Part shown: positions 1 through 8,113 of the stretch, piece after piece
How positions within the stretch are numbered: the stretch's first letter is position 1
Layout of the letters: each line of letters starts with the position of its first letter
DNA from: Flavobacteriales bacterium
GTDB lineage: Bacteria; Bacteroidota; Bacteroidia; CAIKAF01
Direction of reading: 5' to 3'
Assembly: GCA_022402535.1 (NCBI GenBank)
Contig: JAKRSD010000020.1
Span: 523,333 to 587,332 of the forward strand
Length of the DNA: 64,000 nucleotides
Made by a program: the position numbers and the translations under genes
Notes under the pieces: generated by a model
What the model was told of the DNA's origin: nothing
Seen by the model: the letters and a program-made list of their open reading frames with translations, nothing else
The model's database searches: none

Positions 1-1
1 A

Positions 2-259
2 CAAGAGTTTCAAAATGCTCCACAAGCATTTGTAATTAGCCCCAACCCGGCATCAGAATTCATTTTTATAGAAGGTGTAAAAGACCTTTTAGGTGTTGAG
101 TATTATATTACCGATGTTAAAGGGAACTTAATCAAAAGAAATTGTTTTAAGCAAGATTCGCCAATTACTCTAGATGTATCTGATATGATATCAGGCACAT
201 ACGTTTTTTTATTTTTGTATGAAGGGAAACTGCAAAGCCAAATATTTATCAAAAAATAA
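2..259 (+). CDS. C-terminal end of a type IX-secreted protein (5' truncated)
   Basis: The open frame enters from the window edge and gives 85 residues before TAA. It reads as a type A Por secretion (T9SS) sorting domain: a proline-asparagine-proline motif (VISPNPASEF) opens the domain. Alternating beta-strand residues follow (YYITDVKGNLIKR, then LDVSDMISGTYVF) and it closes with a basic IFIKK tail. In this family the domain directs export through the outer membrane and is then removed or attached to a surface glycolipid. The catalytic or adhesive part lies upstream of the window, so the function of the whole protein cannot be told. It converges on the luxE-like gene with only five bases between the stops. 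Confidence 0.85.
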   Translation, partial: QEFQNAPQAFVISPNPASEFIFIEGVKDLLGVEYYITDVKGNLIKRNCFKQDSPITLDVSDMISGTYVFLFLYEGKLQSQIFIKK

Positions 260-264
260 ACCCA

Positions 265-1248
265 TCACGCAATCAACAAATTACAGCCCCTTACATCACT
301 ATGATCATAGCGGCCCAATACTTCAAACGAGCCGTCTTCATATACTTTGCCCAAATCTTTGGTGGCAATAAACGCACAGGAATCGATATTGGCTAGGTCA
401 ATAATGTTCAGCATTCCGGTTTTTCCATTGGGCAACACTTGAAAGGGGTCGTTTATATCTGTAATCACCACCTTCATTTGCGGTGGCGGAAAAAACAGCC
501 CGTTTCCTTTGGAATACGCCTGTGACATCAGTTCCGTCATACCGTATTCGGAATGGATGGTTTTTACCCCCAATTTTTGGGTAAGAAACCCGTGTAATTC
601 TTCACGGGTCATTTCTTTTCGACGTCCTTTCATTCCGCCGGTTTCCATCACCACAATAGAATCGCCTAGCCGCAGGGTATGTTTTTCGGCAAGGTCCAGC
701 AGGGCAAAGGTTACGCCCAACAACACCGTCGGAATTTTCTGCTGACTATTTTTGTGCAAAAGGGCAATAAGTTCGTCGGTGGCATGCAGATAAAATCCGG
801 AATCGTTGTTACGGCTTTGTTTAATCAGGTTTTCGGCCATAAACACCAGCGACGATCCGCTTCTTTCCAGGTATGAGGGCAAAAGACACAAGAAACAAAA
901 ATCTTCGGGGTTTCCGTATGCTTTCCGGAAGGTTTCGGTAAACGTGAATGTGTACCATTCCGTTTCTTTCACAAAGTGGCGCGAAGTAATAGCTCCTGTG
1001 GTTCCGCTGCTTGTAAAAACGGTTTCGGCTTCAAATGTGCCGGTTTTAACTTCATGATTTTTGAAAAATTCAACCGGAAGAAAAGGAAAAGAATGGCTGA
1101 AACGGTCTGCTAATAATTCACAAAACGAGCCATACAGAATATTGTGTTCTTTTTGGTAAAGGAATAAGGCTTGCGCGGCTTGATTAAAATCCTGTTTTCC
1201 TAGGATTGTAGATCTAATCAGGGTTTTTATGGAATCCCGCTCATTCAT
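265..1248 (-). CDS. LuxE/PaaK-family acyl-protein synthetase
   Basis: 327 residues. The serine/glycine-rich adenylate-binding signature TVFTSSGTTG near residue 80 and the later HSEYGMTELMSQAYS segment are typical of the LuxE/PaaK adenylate-forming family, which activates acyl or aryl acids with ATP and passes them to a protein or CoA. No LuxC or LuxD partner is nearby, so a bioluminescence role is not implied; the substrate is unknown. An in-frame ATG four codons upstream (1258-1260) lies inside a terminator hairpin, so I place the start at 1246-1248, directly after the terminator's T-run. Start context therefore suggests leaderless translation or read-through from the acidic ORF upstream. 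Confidence 0.8.
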   Translation of the reverse strand: MNERDSIKTLIRSTILGKQDFNQAAQALFLYQKEHNILYGSFCELLADRFSHSFPFLPVEFFKNHEVKTGTFEAETVFTSSGTTGAITSRHFVKETEWYTFTFTETFRKAYGNPEDFCFLCLLPSYLERSGSSLVFMAENLIKQSRNNDSGFYLHATDELIALLHKNSQQKIPTVLLGVTFALLDLAEKHTLRLGDSIVVMETGGMKGRRKEMTREELHGFLTQKLGVKTIHSEYGMTELMSQAYSKGNGLFFPPPQMKVVITDINDPFQVLPNGKTGMLNIIDLANIDSCAFIATKDLGKVYEDGSFEVLGRYDHSDVRGCNLLIA

Positions 1249-1290
1249 AAAAAAAAGCATCCGGACTTACCGGTTAAGTCCGAAATGCTT
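1249..1290 (-). terminator. Rho-independent terminator after the acidic ORF, abutting the luxE-like ATG
   Basis: On the minus strand a long stem (AAGCAT / ATGCTT outside, CGGACTTA / TAAGTCCG inside, loop about ACCGG) is followed by eight Ts at 1256-1249. The next base is the A of the luxE-like start codon. It would end transcripts of the acidic ORF, or act as an attenuator for the gene behind it. Confidence 0.85.
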
Positions 1291-1312
1291 TGCAAAGTGG
1301 GATTAAACATGA

Positions 1313-1543
1313 TTAAAAGTCGTCGTCATCATCATAGATGTCGTCATCATCAAAATCGTCAAGATTTTCAAGCTTTGGCTCGTCATCACTTTCCGTTTCG
1401 TCGTCTTCGGTTTCGTAATACGTGTCCATTTCTTCGTAATCATCCTCATCGTCCGGAAGATTCTGATGTTTTTTAGCGGCTAAAACCCGGCTATGGGTAA
1501 TCGCTGTAGTTTTTCTGGATGGAGTAAGTAAAGTTTTCATCAT
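1313..1543 (-). CDS. Small highly acidic protein of unknown function
   Basis: 76 residues (75 if the second ATG is used). A short basic N-terminal part (MKTLLTPSRKTT...) is followed by a low-complexity tail of Asp and Glu with scattered Tyr, ending DDDDDF. It has its own -7 box (1573-1580) and its own terminator (1249-1290), which argues that it is a real gene and not chance coding. No domain is recognised. Acidic tails of this kind can bind cations or basic proteins, but that is only a possibility. It is transcribed divergently from the response regulator at 1797. Confidence 0.6.
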   Translation of the reverse strand: MMKTLLTPSRKTTAITHSRVLAAKKHQNLPDDEDDYEEMDTYYETEDDETESDDEPKLENLDDFDDDDIYDDDDDF

Positions 1544-1572
1544 GGCGCTATATTTTCTGTCATCTGCCTTGG

Positions 1573-1603
1573 CAAAAGTAACATCAAATTTAAAAAATCG
1601 AAA
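1573..1603 (-). promoter_or_regulatory. Promoter of the acidic ORF
   Basis: The minus strand shows TACTTTTG at 1580-1573, matching the Bacteroidota -7 box TAnnTTTG, with TTTC at 1603-1600 as a weak -33 element 19 nt upstream. The predicted leader is roughly 24-29 nt. Confidence 0.55.
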
Positions 1604-1741
1604 TGGAGAAAAAAAAATCTGAAATTATTTGAAACAATTATACGCAACCGTGCACGGACACTGATTTTATTTGTAATATTAAGGAATCATTTAACCCATG
1701 TGAACATTAGGTTAATATAGCTCGACTAAACTATCTGTGGG

Positions 1742-1771
1742 TTGCAGTGTCAGAGACGAACGATACTTTTG
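1742..1771 (+). promoter_or_regulatory. Promoter of the two-component operon
   Basis: TTG at 1742-1744, 19 nt spacer, then TACTTTTG at 1764-1771, matching the Bacteroidota -33/-7 pattern. The start codon of the response regulator follows 25 nt later. Confidence 0.7.
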
Positions 1772-1796
1772 TGTTATCAAAGTGTAAATAGAATCC

Positions 1797-2486
1797 ATGT
1801 CAAACACAACCAACTTTAAAATACTTCTCGTAGATGATGAGCCGGACATCCTTGAATTTCTGAGCTATAATCTAAAGAAAGAGGGATACACCACGTTTAC
1901 GGCGGCCACCGGCCGGCAGGCGCTTGAGGTGGCTAAAAAGCAACTTCCGCACCTGATTATATTAGATGTGATGATGCCCGATTTGGATGGTATTGAAACC
2001 TGTAGAGAAATACGGTCTATCGATGAACTAAAAAATGTGCTGGTTGCTTTTTTAACCGCACGTGGCGAAGATTATTCACAAATTGCGGGCTTTGATGCCG
2101 GCGCCGACGATTATATAGCCAAACCCATAAAACCCCGTGTATTTATAAGCCGGGTTAAAGCCTTACTGCGTAGGATAGGAGATCAGGATGAAGACAAATC
2201 GGGAATTTTGGAATTGGGCGATTTAAAAATTGACCGGGAGCGGTATGTGATTTATTATAAAAATGAAGCCCTTCAGGCTCCTAAAAAAGAATTTGAACTA
2301 TTGGCTTTATTAGCCGGCAAACCCGGCAAAGTATTTACCCGCGACGAAATCATGAAAACCGTTTGGGGCGATGAAGTAGTGGTAGGCGACCGTACCATTG
2401 ATGTGCACATTCGCAAGCTTCGCGAAAAAATGGATGACCGTTTTATCAAAACTGTAAAAGGGGTGGGCTATAAGTTTGATTTTTAA
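1797..2486 (+). CDS. OmpR/PhoB-family response regulator
   Basis: 229 residues. An N-terminal receiver domain contains the acidic pair in LLVDDEPD (Asp13-Asp14), the phosphoacceptor Asp57 in LIILDVMMPD, and the conserved Lys in DYIAKPI. The C-terminal half is a winged-helix DNA-binding domain of the OmpR type (TRDEIMKTVWG...RTIDVHIRKLREK...GVGYKF). It would act as a cytoplasmic transcription factor phosphorylated by the histidine kinase encoded 37 nt downstream. The pair resembles PhoB/PhoR and the Bacteroidota RprY/RprX systems in architecture; the signal sensed cannot be told from sequence. Confidence 0.92.
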   Translation: MSNTTNFKILLVDDEPDILEFLSYNLKKEGYTTFTAATGRQALEVAKKQLPHLIILDVMMPDLDGIETCREIRSIDELKNVLVAFLTARGEDYSQIAGFDAGADDYIAKPIKPRVFISRVKALLRRIGDQDEDKSGILELGDLKIDRERYVIYYKNEALQAPKKEFELLALLAGKPGKVFTRDEIMKTVWGDEVVVGDRTIDVHIRKLREKMDDRFIKTVKGVGYKFDF

Positions 2487-2523
2487 TCAACGAATCCCAT
2501 ATTAATCCTAATTTCGGTCTCAA

Positions 2524-3600
2524 ATGAAGAGTGAAACCCCTCACAGTCTTGCCATTTATGTATCAGCCGTAGTTTCCTTTCTGACTACGGTTCTTGTGCT
2601 TATTGCCGTTTCGGTTTTTTTTGGTGCATTCCACTGGCTTTTCCCCATTGTGGTTTTCGGGGCTGTGTTTTTTGTTACTTACCTCGCTTTCCGCTACACG
2701 GTAAACCGATTTATTTACGACAAAATCAAGCTGGTTTACAAAACCATTCATCAACTAAAACTCGGCCCCAAAAAGGCAGGCCTTAAACGCAAAATTGAAA
2801 CCGGAGAAGACATTATTGCCGATGTAAACCGCGAGGTGGTGGAGTGGGCAACCGATAAAACCAAGGAAATTGACGACCTTAAAAAAATGGAAGAATACAG
2901 GCGTGAGTTCATCGGAAACCTGGCTCATGAGCTGAAAACGCCCATTTTCAATATTCAGGGATATATCAGCACCATACTGGAAGATGGTGAACAGCCCGAG
3001 GATTCGATGCAATATAAATACCTGCGAAATACAGAAAAAAACATAGAGCGGATGATTAGTCTGGTGCAGGATTTAGATACGGTAAGCCGCATAGAATCCG
3101 GAGCCACCCAGTTGGATATAGACAAATTTGACATTGTTGAAATCAGTCGCGAAGTGTTGGAGCTTCAGGAAATGCGTGCAAAAGAAAAAGAAATCCGCCT
3201 TTCGCTGAAAGAAAACTATTCTCCCATTTATGTCATGGGCGATGTAAACTCCATAAAACAAGTGTTAACCAACCTGGTGGTGAATTCCATTGTGTATGGT
3301 AACCCCGGCGGAAGCACCAAAATTTCGTTTTATGATATGGACGAAAATGTGCTTACTGAAGTGGCAGACGACGGACCCGGAATTGCGGAAGAACATCTCC
3401 CCCGGTTATTTGAACGATTCTATCGGGTTGATAAAAGCCGTTCGCGCAATCAGGGAGGCACCGGGCTGGGTCTGGCCATCGTAAAGCATATTTTGGAGGC
3501 ACACCGTCAAACCATTAATGTGCGCAGTAAAGTAGGAAAGGGCGCCACCTTTTCGTTTACGTTGAAGAAATACAAAAACGGAAAATCCGCCGAGCACTAA
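2524..3600 (+). CDS. PhoR-like sensor histidine kinase
   Basis: 358 residues. Two closely spaced N-terminal transmembrane helices (about residues 10-35 and 38-57) leave almost no periplasmic loop, so sensing is probably within or next to the membrane. A HisKA dimerisation domain carries the phosphoacceptor His135 in NLAHELKTP. The ATP-binding domain shows an N box (QVLTNLVVNSIVYGN), G1 (DDGPGI), F box (LFERFYRVD) and G2 (GGTGLGLAIVKH). It follows the response regulator in an apparent two-gene operon and its stop overlaps the convergent riboflavin synthase gene by four bases, so there is no room for a terminator. Confidence 0.92.
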   Translation: MKSETPHSLAIYVSAVVSFLTTVLVLIAVSVFFGAFHWLFPIVVFGAVFFVTYLAFRYTVNRFIYDKIKLVYKTIHQLKLGPKKAGLKRKIETGEDIIADVNREVVEWATDKTKEIDDLKKMEEYRREFIGNLAHELKTPIFNIQGYISTILEDGEQPEDSMQYKYLRNTEKNIERMISLVQDLDTVSRIESGATQLDIDKFDIVEISREVLELQEMRAKEKEIRLSLKENYSPIYVMGDVNSIKQVLTNLVVNSIVYGNPGGSTKISFYDMDENVLTEVADDGPGIAEEHLPRLFERFYRVDKSRSRNQGGTGLGLAIVKHILEAHRQTINVRSKVGKGATFSFTLKKYKNGKSAEH

Positions 3601-4199
3601 GCCGGACGGCGCAAAGCATCCATCTTGGCCACATACTTGCCTATAATATCAAATTCCAGATTTACGGTATCACCTGGTTTTACGTGTTTGAACACCGTGT
3701 TCTCAAAAGTGTAGGGAATGATATGCACCGAAAACAGGTCTTTTTCGGACCTTACCACCGTCAGGCTTACTCCGTTTATACAGATACTTCCTTTTTCAAC
3801 GGTTAGGTATTCGGATTTATTTGTAGAGTCATAAGTAAAAACAAATTCCCAGGAACCGTTTAGGTCGTTTACTGAAGCGCAAATTCCCGTGATATCCACA
3901 TGTCCCTGTACAATATGCCCGTCAATACGCCCATTCATAAGCATGCAGCGCTCCAGGTTTACTTCGTCTCCAGGCTGTAGCAGCCCCAGATTGGTTCTGT
4001 CCAGCGTTTCTTTTATGGCAGTTACCGAATAGCGATTTCCCATGATTCCATCCACCGTAAGGCAAACCCCGTTGTGGGCCAGACTTTGGTCAATTTTAAG
4101 TTCATGCACAAAGGCACATTCCAGCACAAAGGTTTTGTTGGTTCCCTTTTCAGAAATTTCACAAATCTTTCCTAAACCCTCTATGATCCCTGTAAACAT
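3597..4199 (-). CDS. ribE: Riboflavin synthase, alpha chain
   Basis: 200 residues, the usual length. The conserved start [10 protein letters not shown] and two internally repeated lumazine-binding barrels are visible; GHIVQGHVDITG in repeat one and the CINGVSLTVV segment in repeat two are family hallmarks. The enzyme dismutates two 6,7-dimethyl-8-ribityllumazine molecules to riboflavin plus a pyrimidine diamine in the last step of the pathway. It is translationally coupled to asnS: the asnS stop and this ATG share one base (TAATG on the minus strand). No FMN riboswitch is seen and no other rib gene is in the window. Confidence 0.95.
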   Translation of the reverse strand: MFTGIIEGLGKICEISEKGTNKTFVLECAFVHELKIDQSLAHNGVCLTVDGIMGNRYSVTAIKETLDRTNLGLLQPGDEVNLERCMLMNGRIDGHIVQGHVDITGICASVNDLNGSWEFVFTYDSTNKSEYLTVEKGSICINGVSLTVVRSEKDLFSVHIIPYTFENTVFKHVKPGDTVNLEFDIIGKYVAKMDALRRPA

Positions 4200-5593
4200 T
4201 AAAACTTCGCATTTTTAGGTGTGCGGGGCGCTAAAATAACATCGCGGATATTGCCCATTCCGGTAACAAAAAGCATCAGGCGTTCAAAGCCCAGCCCGAA
4301 ACCGCTGTGCGGGGCGGTTCCAAATTTTCTGAGTTCTAAATACCACCACAGGTCTTCTTCATGTATGCCCTGTTCTTTCACTCGTTCGAGCAATACGGAG
4401 TATCGTTCCTCACGCTGAGAGCCACCCACCACTTCGCCGATTCCGGGGAATAAAATATCCATGGCACGAACGGTTTTTCCGTCGTCGTTGGCACGCATAT
4501 AAAAGGCTTTTATACCTTTAGGATAATCGGTTACGATTACGGGCGAGTTAAAGTGTTTTTCTACCAGATAACGCTCGTGTTCGCTTTGCAGGTCGTTGCC
4601 CCATGCCACGGGAAATTCAAATTTTTGGCCACAATTTTCTAATATATCAATGGCTTCGGTGTAGGTAATCCGTTTGAAGGGATTGTTGATTACAAAATGA
4701 ATGCGTTCCAACAGCGTGGGTTCATACATTTTTTGAAGAAACTCCAGATCGCTTTTGCAATGTCCCAAAATATGTGAAACACAGAATTGTAGGAATGATT
4801 CGCACAGATTCATGTTGTCTTCGAGGTCGTAAAATGCCATTTCGGGTTCTATCATCCAGAATTCAGCCAGGTGTCGCGCCGTGTTTGAGTTTTCGGCGCG
4901 GAAAGTAGGTCCGAATGTATATACCTTAGAAAGGGCCAGTGCGGCAATTTCGGCCTGTAACTGTCCGGATACGGTGAGATTGGATTCTGCCCCGAAAAAA
5001 TCTTCTTCAAAGTTTACGCTTCCGTCTTCGTTGAGCGGCGGATTTTTAGCATCCAGTACTGATACGCGGAACATTTCCCCGGCGCCTTCGGCATCAGAGC
5101 CCGTAATAATCGGTGTATTTACATAATAAAATCCTCTGTCGTTAAAAAATTTATGAATGGCAAACGCCAGATGATGCCGTATTCTGAAGATGGCCCCGAA
5201 GGTGTTGGTGCGTGGACGCAAATGGGCAATTTCGCGCAAAAATTCTAAGGTATGTCCCTTTTTTTGCAGCGGATAGGTTTCGGCATCGGCTTCGCCCCAT
5301 AAGGCGATGTTTTCGGCCTGCATTTCTACAGCCTGACCGCTTCCCGGAGATTCTACCAGGGTTCCGGTTACTGAAATACAGGCACCCGTGGCAATTTTCT
5401 TCAGCAGTTCTTCATCAAATTTTTCTAAATCGGCCACCACCTGCAAATTATCAAAGCAGGTACCGTCGTTCAGCGCAATAAAACTCACGGCCTTAGAGCC
5501 TCTTTTGGTACGAACCCATCCGTTCAGGGTGAGTGATTCTCCGGGTTTTCCGGTTTTTAAAACAGATTCTACGGTATGCGGACTTGCTAACAT
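4199..5593 (-). CDS. asnS: Asparaginyl-tRNA synthetase
   Basis: 464 residues. An N-terminal OB-fold anticodon-binding domain ([21 protein letters not shown]) precedes a class II catalytic core with motif 2 ([19 protein letters not shown]) and motif 3 ([15 protein letters not shown], then [12 protein letters not shown]). It charges tRNA-Asn with asparagine in the cytoplasm. The GMGNIRDVI ending distinguishes AsnRS from AspRS. The gene is followed with a one-base overlap by ribE and preceded on the same strand by a lipoprotein gene and rpoN; rpoN next to asnS is a familiar arrangement in Bacteroidota. Confidence 0.96.
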   Translation of the reverse strand: MLASPHTVESVLKTGKPGESLTLNGWVRTKRGSKAVSFIALNDGTCFDNLQVVADLEKFDEELLKKIATGACISVTGTLVESPGSGQAVEMQAENIALWGEADAETYPLQKKGHTLEFLREIAHLRPRTNTFGAIFRIRHHLAFAIHKFFNDRGFYYVNTPIITGSDAEGAGEMFRVSVLDAKNPPLNEDGSVNFEEDFFGAESNLTVSGQLQAEIAALALSKVYTFGPTFRAENSNTARHLAEFWMIEPEMAFYDLEDNMNLCESFLQFCVSHILGHCKSDLEFLQKMYEPTLLERIHFVINNPFKRITYTEAIDILENCGQKFEFPVAWGNDLQSEHERYLVEKHFNSPVIVTDYPKGIKAFYMRANDDGKTVRAMDILFPGIGEVVGGSQREERYSVLLERVKEQGIHEEDLWWYLELRKFGTAPHSGFGLGFERLMLFVTGMGNIRDVILAPRTPKNAKF

Positions 5594-5648
5594 CTTGTAA
5601 TTTTAAAAGGAGCGCGAATTTCGTAAAGTTTCCCTAAACCGCGAAACG

Positions 5649-6527
5649 CTATTTGGGGGTACACACAAAGGTGGTAGTTCCTTTGGTTTGGGTGGGCATT
5701 TTCATTCCCATAGAAGTAATCACCATGTCCAGATTCTGCGAAATTTCGCTTTTCAGGGTCATGCCGGTTTTGCGGTCAATTTCTGCAGTGCCGGTTTGTT
5801 CACCTTTTACTTCTATCTGCATCATCGGATTGTCGGAATCCGCCGGTAAAAATTCGGATTTTATATCCAGAATCACTTTGTCTGCCGTTATTTCTTTTAC
5901 GGTATAGGTATTTTTCAACCCAAATCCGGCGCCGGTATTTTTTTGCTCCACCTGATACGTGTCACCCTTTTTTATGGGTTTATCAGGAAGTTGATTCAGA
6001 TATTGTTCGGCGTTTCCTTCGTTTTTATTGTTCCCGCCTTGTTTTGAAAGACTGTCGAGACCCAAATTTTTGTAAACTTCTTCCATGTCGGAGCGCAGCA
6101 TTTTTCCTTTATTGTCCAATACCATTGTGTATGTGAGGTCTTTCATCAACGAAAAATAAGGTTCCATGCTTTCGCCCATGGCGCCGCCTTTCTTAGGATT
6201 ATCGGTATCATATTCTATGTTGATGGGCATGCCCATCATGGGCATATTCTGCTTCATCACAAAACGGGTCGTTTTGGACTCTATGGTATTTTCTCCGTTT
6301 GCCACATCCTTTACCGTAAGGTTCTGATAAATCTCCATGGTTTGATCCACGTTAATATTCATTCCCATGGTTGAAGTGGTAACTTCCTGCCGGATAGTGG
6401 TTTTGGTTTCAAAGGCATCTCCCTTTTTCAGACTGAGCGATAACTCAACGGGAGCTCCGTCCCCACAGGAAAAAAGAAAAAAACTGAATGCGGTCAGGGC
6501 AGAAATTGTACGGGTCATAGACATCAT
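5649..6527 (-). CDS. DUF6263-type lipoprotein
   Basis: 292 residues. A lipoprotein signal peptide ends in the lipobox LFSC, with the lipidated Cys near residue 22 in FLFSCGDG. The mature part is mostly predicted beta strand and contains LSLKKGDAFETKTT near the start, the internal KKGDTYQVEQKNT, and a late AEIDRKTGMTLKSEI, a pattern I recognise from the DUF6263 family of Bacteroidota envelope lipoproteins. No enzymatic residues are evident and the function is unknown. The gene lies 28 nt behind rpoN and may be co-transcribed with it. A second ATG three codons in is an alternative start. Confidence 0.75.
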   Translation of the reverse strand: MMSMTRTISALTAFSFFLFSCGDGAPVELSLSLKKGDAFETKTTIRQEVTTSTMGMNINVDQTMEIYQNLTVKDVANGENTIESKTTRFVMKQNMPMMGMPINIEYDTDNPKKGGAMGESMEPYFSLMKDLTYTMVLDNKGKMLRSDMEEVYKNLGLDSLSKQGGNNKNEGNAEQYLNQLPDKPIKKGDTYQVEQKNTGAGFGLKNTYTVKEITADKVILDIKSEFLPADSDNPMMQIEVKGEQTGTAEIDRKTGMTLKSEISQNLDMVITSMGMKMPTQTKGTTTFVCTPK

Positions 6528-6555
6528 ATTGCGTATTTATATTATGATTTTTAAA

Positions 6556-8037
6556 TTAAAGCTCTTTGCGCAAACGGGCTACCGGAATGTCCATCTGTTC
6601 TCTGTATTTCGCTACGGTTCTTCGGGCAATGTTATAGCCCTTTTCGCGAAGAATTTCCGTAAGACGGTCATCGGTAAGCGGTTTCTTTTTCGATTCGGCA
6701 TCTATCTGGTCTTTCAGAATTTTCTTCACTTCGCGGGTAGAAACTTCTTCGCCGGAATCGGTAGAAAGAGATTCGCTGAAAAAGTTTTTAAGCAGCTTGG
6801 TGCCAAAATGGGTTTGAATGTATTTGCTGTTTGCCACCCGGGAAACGGTAGAAATATCAAGCCCCACCCGGTCTGCAATATCTTTCAGAATCATGGGCCG
6901 GAGTTTGGTTTCATCGCCTTCTTTAAAATATTCGTACTGGTATTCTAAAATGGCCGTCATTACTCCCATTAGGGTTTCCTGGCGCTGCTTTATGGCATCG
7001 ATAAACCACTTGGCCGAGTCCAGTTTTTGTTTCACAAAAAGGGCGGCATCTTTATTTTCTTTGTTTTTGCTTTTCCCGTAGGATTCGAGCATTTCGGCAT
7101 ATTTGGGGCTAACCCTAAGCTGCGGGGCATTTTTGGCGTTTAAGGAAAGATGCAGATCTCCTTCATTCAAATCCAGAATAAAATCGGGTGTTATGCTTTG
7201 CATATTGCGGGTAACGCTGCTGTATGCATTACCGGGCTTTGGATTCAGATGAAGAATTTCATTTACGCTGTCGCGGAGTTCTTCATCTTCCAGCGAAAGT
7301 CTTTTTTGAATTTTATCGTAATGTTTTTTGGTAAACTCTTCAAAAAAATCTTCCAATATCCGGATGGCCATTTTCACGGTTTTTTCCCCGTTATCGGTTT
7401 TTTTAAGCTGAAGCAGCAAACATTCTCTTAAATCCCGGGCTCCTACGCCGGCAGGTTCCAAATCTTGTACCATGTTCAGAATCCTGTCCACTTCTTCTCT
7501 TGTGGTGTTTACGCCTTGCGAAAAAGCCAAATCATCGCACAAGGAATCCAAATCTCTGCGCAGATAGCCGTCATCATCAATATTTCCGATGAGGGTTTGG
7601 GCAATAATCCGGTCTTTCTCGCTCACCTCGTTGAACGAGAACTGGGTAATTAAATGCTCATGAAATGTTGTACCCTGGGTAATGGGTACTTCGTGATGTT
7701 CATCATCGGCAGATGAATTGTTGGCATAGGTTTTATAATAGGGGTCATCGTCGTCGTTCAGGTAATCGCTCAGGCTGATTTCTTCTTCGGTTTTTTCAAA
7801 GTTTTCGTTGTCTTCGTATGGAGTGTCTTCCGAGTGTTCGCTTTCATCGGTCGATGCCTGATAAGAATCTTCAATGCCCGACATGTCCTGCCCTTCTTCA
7901 AGAGCCGGATTACCCTCCAACTCTTCTTTTATACGTTGTTCTAATGAGGCCGTAGGCACCTGCAACAGTTTCATGAGCTGAATCTGCTGGGGCGACAGTT
8001 TTTGCAGTAACTTTTGGTATAATCCCTGTTTGAGCAT
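6556..8037 (-). CDS. rpoN: RNA polymerase sigma-54 factor
   Basis: 493 residues. Region I is glutamine- and leucine-rich at the N-terminus (LSPQQIQLMKLLQVP, LEQRIKEELEGNPALEE), followed by an acidic linker about residues 55-110. The core-binding region follows, then the DNA-binding part with the near-invariant RpoN box ARRTVAKYRE close to the C-terminus. It recruits RNA polymerase to -24/-12 promoters that need AAA+ activators. The acidic linker is long and rich in Asp, Glu and Ser. I found no enhancer-binding activator in the window and no clear -24/-12 promoter. Confidence 0.96.
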   Translation of the reverse strand: MLKQGLYQKLLQKLSPQQIQLMKLLQVPTASLEQRIKEELEGNPALEEGQDMSGIEDSYQASTDESEHSEDTPYEDNENFEKTEEEISLSDYLNDDDDPYYKTYANNSSADDEHHEVPITQGTTFHEHLITQFSFNEVSEKDRIIAQTLIGNIDDDGYLRRDLDSLCDDLAFSQGVNTTREEVDRILNMVQDLEPAGVGARDLRECLLLQLKKTDNGEKTVKMAIRILEDFFEEFTKKHYDKIQKRLSLEDEELRDSVNEILHLNPKPGNAYSSVTRNMQSITPDFILDLNEGDLHLSLNAKNAPQLRVSPKYAEMLESYGKSKNKENKDAALFVKQKLDSAKWFIDAIKQRQETLMGVMTAILEYQYEYFKEGDETKLRPMILKDIADRVGLDISTVSRVANSKYIQTHFGTKLLKNFFSESLSTDSGEEVSTREVKKILKDQIDAESKKKPLTDDRLTEILREKGYNIARRTVAKYREQMDIPVARLRKEL

Positions 8038-8059
8038 GAATATCGATGATGTAAGTTCA

Positions 8060-8090
8060 CAAATATACAGCCCGGGCTCGACTTATGAAA
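8060..8090 (-). promoter_or_regulatory. Promoter of rpoN
   Basis: The minus strand has TATATTTG at 8067-8060, an exact TAnnTTTG box, with TTTC at 8090-8087 19 nt upstream. The ATG follows after 22 nt. Confidence 0.6.
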
Positions 8091-8113
8091 GGGGGGGAAA
8101 GGTAGAGGTTTTA

